Below, in pieces: positions 8,593 through 16,255 of a stretch of DNA of 34,835 nt (the first letter of the stretch is position 1; every line of letters begins with the position of its first letter). A program made the translations under genes and the position numbers. Origin of the DNA: an uncultured Prevotella sp. (GTDB taxonomy: Bacteria; Bacteroidota; Bacteroidia; Bacteroidales; Bacteroidaceae). The notes under the pieces were generated by a model, which saw only the letters and a program-made list of their open reading frames with translations, had not been told where the DNA came from and searched no databases. The DNA lies in the NCBI GenBank assembly GCA_946548085.1, contig CAMNPN010000013.1, forward strand, positions 1 through 34,835, in the 5' to 3' direction.

Positions 8593-11376
8593 CTATTTCT
8601 TCTCGCAGGGAATCCAGAACCAGAAGCTGGAGCCGTGGCCCTCGCCTTCGGAGGTGACACCGATGTGGCCGTTGCAGCGCTCCACGATGTTCTGGCAGAT
8701 GGAGAGGCCGAGGCCTGTGCCCTGCACGAAGTCGTTGAGCTTCACGAATCGCTCGAAGACGCTGGCCTGCTTCTCCTTCGGGATACCGGCACCCGTGTCG
8801 AGACAGTAGATGGTTAACCCGTCGGCCTCGCCGCTGCCGTCGAACTTCATGCGGCTCTCCCAATGGTAGCCCACCTTGATGAAGCCCTTGTGGGTGTACT
8901 TCACGGCGTTGGTGACGAAGTTGGTAAGCACCTGTTGCACACGGCCCTTGTCGAGCACGGTGCGGCAGGTGGGGTAGGGGTTGTCCTTGATGAACTCCAC
9001 GCCGGGTTCCTGAACGCGTTGGGCGAGTGTCTGACAGATGTCGTCGAAGACAGACGAGAAGTCTACTTCTGTGGGTTTAATGGCCAGTGCCTGACCCATC
9101 GACGAGGCTTCGAGAATATCGTTGATGAGTCGCATGAGCATGTCGCAGTTGTTGCGGATGATGCGTATGAACTCCATGCGCTCATCTTGACTGTCGATAA
9201 CGGGCAGCAGGTCGCTGAACCCTACGATGGCGTTCAATGGCGTGCGTATCTCATGTGTCATGTTCGCCAGGAAGGCACTCTTCATACGGCCGGAGTCCTC
9301 AGCGCGGCTCGTCTCCTGCTTCAGTTTTTGCTGGGTCTCCATGAGGTAGGTGACATCGCGGGCTACACCGAAGTAGGATGTTATCTGGCCGTTCTCGTTA
9401 CGTTCGGGCATGCCGCTGAGCGCATACCAGCAAGGGTTGGGATTGGTGGGGATCTGGTAGAAGTGGTGGATAGCGTTAAAGTCTTCGCCGCGTTGTATCA
9501 TGTCTATCAGGTTCCTGTCGGCCTCTTCGCGCTCATCTTCATAGATGTCTTCCACAAATTCATCGCGGCTCATTGAGACGCCTTTTGTGCGCAGTGACCT
9601 GGCAAAGTTAATCTGACGCGTGATGAGGTCGAACTTCCAGACGTACATGTCTGACTTCTCCAATAGATATTGCAGGCGATTTTCGTACAGGTTGATGGCT
9701 TTGTTCGCCTTCTCCATCTCCTGGTTGTGTCGTTGCTGTTCGAGGTAGATGTCACGCTCTGCCGTGAGGTCACGGGCGGTGATTACGTAGTACTTTACCT
9801 TGTCGTTATCGTCGCAGATGGGGTTGACGCGCAATTCGATATATTTGTCAATTCCCAGCTGAGGTATGACGGCATGCTGGCAGCAGTGCAGCTGTTCATG
9901 GTTCCCTTCCTCGTATTGGCCTTTGATGAAGCTGGTGTCGAAGATCTTTGTATTAAAGAGCCAGTCCTCAGTATCTTCCGTCACCTCACAGAGCTTTCGC
10001 ATGTTGTCGTTAAGATCCATAAGCATGCCATCGCTGTCGTAGAACGACATGGCGATGATGTTCGTCTCAAAGATCTTCATGTATTTGGCACTGAGTTCGT
10101 TGTTCATGCGCTCGTCGTCGATCTGCTTGGTGATGTCGCGCACGGTGTTGGTGATATAGCGTGGCTTGCCGTCGCTGTACTCCAGGCTCGCCAGTCCGCT
10201 GAGCCATACCCATTTGGGATGTTCCTTCGTACCGATGTTCAGTTGCTTGGTGTAGCGTGCCTGTTGTAGTTTGCCGTTAATCAGCTGCTCTGTCTTTTTC
10301 TCAAAATCTTCCTGATCGGGCGTGGCTATGCGCGGCATGAACACATCCCTCATCAGTTCACCTTCTGGTAGGAGCTTGCCGTGGATGTTATACGTGCGTC
10401 CTGTCGTGATGTCAATGGCGAAGACATAGTATTTCCCCATGTTCAGCGCTTGTTCCATCATGTGGTTCAGGTCTTCCGTCTTCCGGACAGCCTGCTTTAC
10501 CCTGGCACGTACAAGGCGGGTCATCAGCACTACGATGATGACCGCGATAATGGCTCCGGCAAGCACGATGAGCGCAATGGGCGACGTGTTGTCGTGGACG
10601 CGTTCAGGGTGGAACCATTTGTCGCGCAGCATCTCGAGTTCACCACTTTGTTCCATACGGGCGTACTCGTCGTCGATGGCATCGATCAGTTCCTTGTCAT
10701 AGCCCACGATACGGATTTCGCCATCGGGGATGTCGATGGGGTTGACCGTCAGGGAGTCTATGGCCAGCTCTTTCTTCTTCCATTTCAGGGGGCCTTCTCC
10801 CCATACAAAGTAACGGTAACGCCCCTCGCTAATGCCTGCCAGGGCTTCTTTCGGTGAGCGGTATATGATAGGATTGGCAAGGCGCCGCTCTTCCACGATA
10901 CGGTCGGAGGCATAGTCGTCAAGTTTCAGTACAAGGGTGTCATTGGCCGTTAGGTCATCAAGTCTTGTCACCTGTGGTACACCTGCGGCAGATACGATCT
11001 GCACCTTATAGTAGTTCAGGATATTGGTTGAGCGGATGTAAGGCCTTCCTTTGAAATGGTAGGAGGGGTCTATCACCAGGTCGGCGTCGCGGTGTTCGAA
11101 AGCCTGGATGGTTTCGCTCCATTCACGCAGGGTGATGCGGTAGGGGAGGTCGAGTTTCTTGAAAATGGCCTGTAACAACTCGATGTTGTAGCCAGCCGGC
11201 TCTCCCCGGTCGTTGCTGTACTCATAGGGTGGGAAATCCCAGTCGCTGGCGATGATGACGGGATTGTCGTTGGTATAGCTATAGTCAAGCTGAGCCGGCG
11301 AGGGTGTTGCGATCAGCAATGCCAGCACAGTGGTCAGCAACAGGGCGTATCTATGTCTGATAGGTCTCATCGTCAT
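8593..11376 (-). CDS. Sensor histidine kinase A: periplasmic SBP-type sensor, PAS repeats, complete kinase core
   Basis: A 927-aa membrane protein, fourth and last in the kinase operon. A signal peptide (1 to about 29) leads to a periplasmic solute-binding domain of the family-3 (amino-acid-binding type), about 38-256, with PPYEYSNDRGEPAGYNIEL near its start and Arg111 where family members bind the ligand carboxylate. One membrane helix (266-287) follows, then three PAS-like regions (about 305-415, 432-540, 565-680; the first two end in RDIT/RDLT). The kinase core is complete: THEIRTPLN with His708, N-box TNFVTNAVKYT (Asn823), G1 DTGAGI, F-box FERFVKLN and G2 GTGLGL. No receiver or output domain follows. 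Its ATG lies 1 nt after the stop of kinase B. It is most like kinase C inside the cell. The ligand is unknown. Confidence 0.93.
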   Translation of the reverse strand: MTMRPIRHRYALLLTTVLALLIATPSPAQLDYSYTNDNPVIIASDWDFPPYEYSNDRGEPAGYNIELLQAIFKKLDLPYRITLREWSETIQAFEHRDADLVIDPSYHFKGRPYIRSTNILNYYKVQIVSAAGVPQVTRLDDLTANDTLVLKLDDYASDRIVEERRLANPIIYRSPKEALAGISEGRYRYFVWGEGPLKWKKKELAIDSLTVNPIDIPDGEIRIVGYDKELIDAIDDEYARMEQSGELEMLRDKWFHPERVHDNTSPIALIVLAGAIIAVIIVVLMTRLVRARVKQAVRKTEDLNHMMEQALNMGKYYVFAIDITTGRTYNIHGKLLPEGELMRDVFMPRIATPDQEDFEKKTEQLINGKLQQARYTKQLNIGTKEHPKWVWLSGLASLEYSDGKPRYITNTVRDITKQIDDERMNNELSAKYMKIFETNIIAMSFYDSDGMLMDLNDNMRKLCEVTEDTEDWLFNTKIFDTSFIKGQYEEGNHEQLHCCQHAVIPQLGIDKYIELRVNPICDDNDKVKYYVITARDLTAERDIYLEQQRHNQEMEKANKAINLYENRLQYLLEKSDMYVWKFDLITRQINFARSLRTKGVSMSRDEFVEDIYEDEREEADRNLIDMIQRGEDFNAIHHFYQIPTNPNPCWYALSGMPERNENGQITSYFGVARDVTYLMETQQKLKQETSRAEDSGRMKSAFLANMTHEIRTPLNAIVGFSDLLPVIDSQDERMEFIRIIRNNCDMLMRLINDILEASSMGQALAIKPTEVDFSSVFDDICQTLAQRVQEPGVEFIKDNPYPTCRTVLDKGRVQQVLTNFVTNAVKYTHKGFIKVGYHWESRMKFDGSGEADGLTIYCLDTGAGIPKEKQASVFERFVKLNDFVQGTGLGLSICQNIVERCNGHIGVTSEGEGHGSSFWFWIPCEKK

Positions 11377-11377
11377 G

Positions 11378-14203
11378 CTATATCCTTTCTATTTCAATGG
11401 CCCGGCAGGGGATGGAGAACCAGACGGTTGTACCTTTTCCTTCGTCGGATTTAATGTTGATAGTACCTTTAAGCCGCTGAATCAGCTCGTGGCAGATGGA
11501 GAGGCCGAGTCCTGCACCGCTGCTGTCATCCGTGGCAAAGCGCTCATAGACAGTTGCCAAGGCTGTTTCAGAGATTCCGCGTCCGGTGTCTTCTACGGAG
11601 ACGATGAGGTTGTCGCCAAGATAGTCGTACCGCACGGCGACGGAACCTTTTTCTGTATATTGCACGGCGTTTGTAACGATTTTGTCGATGATGATTCCCG
11701 TGTTCGACATGTCGATGTCGAGTATCAGCTTGTTGAAGGGACTGCTGACGGAGTATTCGACACCGGGCTTTCTCATGTTTGCCCAGACGGACTCACACTG
11801 CTGGGTGATGATCTTCGAGAAATCGGTGCTACGTGTGTTGAACTCGATCATATCGGCATCGAGACGGGAGATGAACAGGATGTCGTTGATGAGTTTAAGC
11901 AGTTTGGCGGAGTTTTCTTTGATCTCCCTGGTGAACACAATCTCGTCTTCCTGGTTGTGCTCCATCTGGAAGAGCTCGGCGAAACCCACTACGGTGTTCA
12001 GCGGGGTGCGAATCTCGAAGCTCATGTTGTGAAGGAATGCGTTCTTGATCACCTCTACCTCTTGGGCACGTAGTGTCTCGGCGGCCAGTTTCTCTTCGAG
12101 CGTCTTAATCTCACTGATGTCACGACACATGCCGAAATACTCCTTCAGTCCGCCCTGGTCGTCGTAGACGGGGATGAAGTGCAGTTGCAGGTGCAGCCGT
12201 CCGCCGCCGCCCTGTTTGCGCAAGGTGGTTTTGATGTCGGCATGGATGGGCTTTGTCGTGAGACTGTCCATGCTCTTGAGGATGTTCAGAGCACGGCGCC
12301 TTGAACTGTCGTCGACGAAGTTCAAGGCACGTGTCTGGGTCAGCGTGAACTCCACGTTGTTGCTGTCGTTGTAGATGGTCAGCTCGTGGGTCTCGGGATT
12401 ATAGCGCGTCATCCGGATGCCTCCCACGTTCATCACGTAGTCGATATTGCGGATATAGTGGTCTGTCGCGTCGTTGCTGCGCTGCAACTCACGGGCGTTC
12501 TCTTTGATTCGTCTGTACGAAAGGGCGTTCTCTGTCACGTCGCGCCCAGTGCCAAAGATATTCAGCAGCTTGCCCTGGCTGTTACGCACGGGCTCTAACT
12601 TCAGCTCATAGTAGAACAATGGCCGCTTCAGATTCACTGGCAAGGCGCGGTCATCGCCTTCAACGAACATCTGGGTTACGTGCAACGGCTCGAACGTGTC
12701 GAGGTCGATATCGTCTATGCCCAGCACACTATTGAGATGGATGTGCTTGCGGATTAGTTCTTCTCTTGCCATTTTGATGCCGCTGAGGGCCTTGTCGTTC
12801 ATGTCGACGATGTAGCCGTCAGCATCGTAAACCACCATGTCGATCATGGCGGTATTGAAGACGGCCTGGTAGCGCATCATGCTGTCCTTGATGCGGTGCT
12901 GGCGTTCTTGTTCGTTGGTGATATCGACTCGGGTACCAAGGATATCGGTAGGCTTGCCGTAACGGTCGCGGCGAAGCACGCCGATGTTGATGTTATAGTC
13001 GCGCTCCACATAGTGGTCTTTTTTGTGCTCTCTCACCTTCAGGGTGATGTTTGCCGATTCCTTCCGCTGACGGATGATGTTGTCGAGGGTCTCGCGAAGC
13101 TTGTCGTAGTCGCTCTGGCTATAGCGGGTAGCTATCTCATGCATCCGGAGTGTATGCGTGGTCTTACCGAACTCATCGAGCCATTCGAAGCTCTGGGTGA
13201 GCACGTGGTAGACCCACAGGCCAATCTCACTGGTGCTGAGCACGAGCGACAGGCGGTTGTTGCTCTGTCGGAGCTCATGCGTCATCTGCCTTTCACGGAT
13301 GCGGTAGAAGGTATAGTAGACGAGGAATACCAGCGCGAGTATTCCCAGAATGCCGGCGATGTTCCACACCCATCTGGGGATACCCGTCTCTGCCAGTTCT
13401 GGATAGAACCACTTGTTGCGGATGGCTTCCAGCTCGTCGTTACTGCGCAACTCTGTGTAGACGCTGTCTATCTGGTTAAGCAGATGGCGGTTCTTCGACA
13501 TGAACTTGTACTCTCCGGCAGGTATGTCGATGGGGTTGATGGTCAGGTTGTCTGTCTTGTATTTCCGCATGAGCCATTTCAGCGACATGGTGTTCCAGAT
13601 GATCACACCTTGCTCGTCGGTACGCAGTTTCTGGATGGCTTCCTTCATGTCGTCGTAGGCCTTGATGTCGTTTGTCCACCCTTCGTCCTTGATCATGTGG
13701 TGGCTGAAGCTGCCTTCGTGTACGATGACGTGCAGGCCTTTCAGGTCCTTGCCCGTACGCAGTACTGCTTTCGACGATATGGGTGACACCACGCTGTGGG
13801 TAAACAGCTGTACGATGGTGTTGCTGTAAAGGGAGTTGCCTCTGGAGAATGCGGCATCCATGCGGAGCATGAGGTCCGAATGCCCGTTCTTCAGGTCTGC
13901 CTGTGCCTCAAGGGTCGGCTTCAGTTTCACGATATATGGGATGTTGAGCCGCTTGAAGATCATCCTCAGCAGGTCGATATTGTAGCCGTCGGGCTCGCCG
14001 TTCTCGTTGAGGAAGACGTATGGCCACAAGTCCCAGGCATCCTCATAGATAAGGGGGTGCTCTTCAGTAAACACCCGGGTGCTGTCTGCTGTCTGGGCTG
14101 AGGCTGGGGTGGTTAAAAGTTGAAGCGGTGAGAGGATGAGGAGTGCCAGTAAGACGCTCCTTGTCCTCCGTACCTTATTTATTATATATATTAATGCAGT
14201 CAT
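11378..14203 (-). CDS. Sensor kinase-like protein B: SBP-type sensor, PAS repeats, phospho-acceptor His replaced by Phe
   Basis: A 941-aa membrane protein. Signal peptide to about residue 37 (ending PASAQ), family-3 solute-binding domain about 48-268 (GEPDGYNIDLLRMIFK is the family signature region), membrane helix about 279-300, then PAS-like regions about 315-430, 445-560 and 583-698. The kinase core reads NMSFEIRTPLN, so residue 729 is Phe (codon TTC, 12017-12019) where A, C and D have His. The ATP-binding half looks intact: VTNAVQYT (Asn845), DTGRGI, YERFATDD and GAGLGL. A histidine does occur one helical turn earlier (His725), where A has Ala. The start ATG lies 14 nt behind the stop of kinase C. 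It probably cannot autophosphorylate in the usual way. It is most like kinase D inside the cell. Confidence 0.92.
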   Translation of the reverse strand: MTALIYIINKVRRTRSVLLALLILSPLQLLTTPASAQTADSTRVFTEEHPLIYEDAWDLWPYVFLNENGEPDGYNIDLLRMIFKRLNIPYIVKLKPTLEAQADLKNGHSDLMLRMDAAFSRGNSLYSNTIVQLFTHSVVSPISSKAVLRTGKDLKGLHVIVHEGSFSHHMIKDEGWTNDIKAYDDMKEAIQKLRTDEQGVIIWNTMSLKWLMRKYKTDNLTINPIDIPAGEYKFMSKNRHLLNQIDSVYTELRSNDELEAIRNKWFYPELAETGIPRWVWNIAGILGILALVFLVYYTFYRIRERQMTHELRQSNNRLSLVLSTSEIGLWVYHVLTQSFEWLDEFGKTTHTLRMHEIATRYSQSDYDKLRETLDNIIRQRKESANITLKVREHKKDHYVERDYNINIGVLRRDRYGKPTDILGTRVDITNEQERQHRIKDSMMRYQAVFNTAMIDMVVYDADGYIVDMNDKALSGIKMAREELIRKHIHLNSVLGIDDIDLDTFEPLHVTQMFVEGDDRALPVNLKRPLFYYELKLEPVRNSQGKLLNIFGTGRDVTENALSYRRIKENARELQRSNDATDHYIRNIDYVMNVGGIRMTRYNPETHELTIYNDSNNVEFTLTQTRALNFVDDSSRRRALNILKSMDSLTTKPIHADIKTTLRKQGGGGRLHLQLHFIPVYDDQGGLKEYFGMCRDISEIKTLEEKLAAETLRAQEVEVIKNAFLHNMSFEIRTPLNTVVGFAELFQMEHNQEDEIVFTREIKENSAKLLKLINDILFISRLDADMIEFNTRSTDFSKIITQQCESVWANMRKPGVEYSVSSPFNKLILDIDMSNTGIIIDKIVTNAVQYTEKGSVAVRYDYLGDNLIVSVEDTGRGISETALATVYERFATDDSSGAGLGLSICHELIQRLKGTINIKSDEGKGTTVWFSIPCRAIEIERI

Positions 14204-14217
14204 GTTCTCGCCTTTTC

Positions 14218-16242
14218 TTACTTCTTGATCTCTTCACAGGGTATCTTCATCCAGAAGGTTGATCCGTGGCCGTCGCCTTCCGACTCGACGCCTATCTCAC
14301 CGTGGCAGGCATCCGCGATGGCCTTGCAGATAGAGAGTCCGAGGCCTGTGCCTTGCACGTAGTCGTTGAGTTTGACGAAGCGGTCGAAGATCTTGGCCTG
14401 GTGCTCCTTGGGAATGCCGGCACCCGTATCTTCGCAATACAGGTACAGCTGGCCGTCTTCGTAGCGATAGCCTGCCTTGATGTGTCCCTGATGGGTGTAT
14501 TTCACGGCATTGGTGACGAAGTTGGTGATGACCTGCTGGATGCGGGCATTATCGATAATAGTGATGAAGCTCGTGTACGGGTTGTCTTTGATGAACGCCA
14601 CGCCGGGCTCCTGCACGCGCTCCTTGAGCGATTCGCAGATGTCGTCGAAGCTCTTTGCGAAGTCTGTCTCTGCTGGCTCTAAGTGTATGCCTCCTGTGTC
14701 GAGCGACGAGATGGCAAGGATGTCGTTGATAAGTCGCATGAGCATGTCGCAGTTGTTCATGATCACACGGATGATTTCTTGCTTCTCTTCTTGTGAGGAG
14801 AGCATGGGCAGCACGTCTGAGAAGCCTACGATGGAGTTCAGCGGCGTGCGGATCTCGTGGGTCATGTTAGCCATGAACACCGACTTCAGGCGACCAGAGT
14901 CGTTGGCGCGCTCCGTCTCCTGCTTCAGCCTTTCCTGCTTCTCGATGAGGTCGTTCACGTTTCTCACGATACCGTAGCTCCCTGCCAGACGGCCGTTCTC
15001 GTCGAAATAGGGCGCGCTGTCGATAATGTTCCACTGCAGCTCTTCGCCTTCGTGGAAGAAGGGGTGCATGTGGGTGACGGTGGTTTGCGGCACGTTGAAG
15101 AACTTCTCCGGCTCCATCAGTCCTTGGCGGAAGGGGCTGTCTACGAAGTGGGCGATGAGTGTGTCAAAGTCCATCTGGCTCTCTGGCGTGCCGAGGCCCT
15201 TGTAGAAATAGCACTGCCGCTTGGTGAACGAGGTGCGGAAGAAACGCATGTTACAGGTGTCCATCAGGTACTGGATCTCGTTCTCGTACTGCATGATGGC
15301 TTCGTTGGCCAGTCGGATGTTGAGGCTGTTCTTCTTGTTCTGCAGGTAGAGCTCGCGCTCCTGACTGACATCGCGGATAGAGAAGGTGATGCAGTAGAGC
15401 TGGCCGTCATTCTTGTAGATGGGGTGAACGCGCATCTCGGTGTAGCAGTTCACGCCGCGCTCGATGATGATACTCTTCGTGCAGAAGTAGAGATCCTCTA
15501 TATGGCGGTTGTTCAGTAGCTCGCGGAACGTGGGCATGTCGAACAGGGTGTTGTCGTAGTAGAATGGATCTTTCTCCGACTGGAATTTAAGAATCTCGCG
15601 CATCTTCTTGTTGGTGGTCATCAGACGGCCATCCTGGTCGTAGAAGGCCAAGCCCGTGAGCGACTGTTCGAAGATGCGGCGATACTTGTTGGTCATCTCC
15701 TGTGCTTCACGCTCCAGCAGGATCTGTTCCGTGCGGTCTGTCAGCGTGCAGAAGATGTGTACTGGATGCAGGCTCGTCTTGGTGTACTCGGCGATGCCCT
15801 TGTCCTCCATGAAGCGCCACTGGCCGAGGTGCTTTGAGCCGCTGATGTCCCAGCGGAAGATGCACTCGTCTGTCTCTGCCTCACCAGATAGCAGTCGCTT
15901 GATGAACGTCTGGTAGATATGACGGTCGTCGGGGTGTATCAGTTCGAGGCTCTCCTCATAGCTCATGCCTTCCTCGGGCAGCAGGTCGCCGTGAATGTTG
16001 ACGGCATGCCGCTGGCGGATGTCGAGCATCAGCACATAGTTCTTGCCCATGTTGAGGGTGTGCTGCATGATGGCTGCCGTCTGCTTGATCTTGTCGGCAC
16101 CTTTTCGGATGCGCAGCAGGGTGATGCGGTTCAAGGCCCAGGCGATGACGAACGCGATGATGGTGACGAAGACCATGATCACCGACGGGAAGTCGAGCGC
16201 CATGGCTGCCAGTATCTGAGGGTGTGATAGTAGTATTGTCAT
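14218..16242 (-). CDS. Sensor histidine kinase C: membrane-anchored, PAS repeats, complete kinase core
   Basis: A 674-aa protein with one N-terminal membrane helix (about 19-38) and no periplasmic domain. Inside the cell it has PAS-like regions at about 60-172 (ending TDRTEQ), 186-296 (ending IRDVSQE) and 322-432. The kinase core is complete: THEIRTPLN with His462, N-box TNFVTNAVKYT (Asn578), G1 DTGAGI, F-box FDRFVKLN, G2 GTGLGL. From the LNMGK stretch (64-68) onward it parallels kinase A, including the shared NIHG-LLPE motif, so C looks like A without the periplasmic sensor. It begins 13 nt after the stop of kinase D and is followed by B. The signal is unknown; with no external domain it may read a cytoplasmic or membrane cue, or a partner kinase. 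Confidence 0.92.
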   Translation of the reverse strand: MTILLSHPQILAAMALDFPSVIMVFVTIIAFVIAWALNRITLLRIRKGADKIKQTAAIMQHTLNMGKNYVLMLDIRQRHAVNIHGDLLPEEGMSYEESLELIHPDDRHIYQTFIKRLLSGEAETDECIFRWDISGSKHLGQWRFMEDKGIAEYTKTSLHPVHIFCTLTDRTEQILLEREAQEMTNKYRRIFEQSLTGLAFYDQDGRLMTTNKKMREILKFQSEKDPFYYDNTLFDMPTFRELLNNRHIEDLYFCTKSIIIERGVNCYTEMRVHPIYKNDGQLYCITFSIRDVSQERELYLQNKKNSLNIRLANEAIMQYENEIQYLMDTCNMRFFRTSFTKRQCYFYKGLGTPESQMDFDTLIAHFVDSPFRQGLMEPEKFFNVPQTTVTHMHPFFHEGEELQWNIIDSAPYFDENGRLAGSYGIVRNVNDLIEKQERLKQETERANDSGRLKSVFMANMTHEIRTPLNSIVGFSDVLPMLSSQEEKQEIIRVIMNNCDMLMRLINDILAISSLDTGGIHLEPAETDFAKSFDDICESLKERVQEPGVAFIKDNPYTSFITIIDNARIQQVITNFVTNAVKYTHQGHIKAGYRYEDGQLYLYCEDTGAGIPKEHQAKIFDRFVKLNDYVQGTGLGLSICKAIADACHGEIGVESEGDGHGSTFWMKIPCEEIKK

Positions 16243-16255
16243 GTTCGTCGTGCCT

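Noticed and set aside
7773..8660. Minus-strand open frame opposite nhaD, crossing the terminator
   Set aside because: It runs through the strong hairpin at 8520-8553 and reads as a His/Asp/Arg-rich shadow of a GC-rich membrane gene.
11330..13786. Several plus-strand open frames opposite kinases A and B
   Set aside because: All are mirror frames of well-supported kinase genes, with no domains and no promoters.
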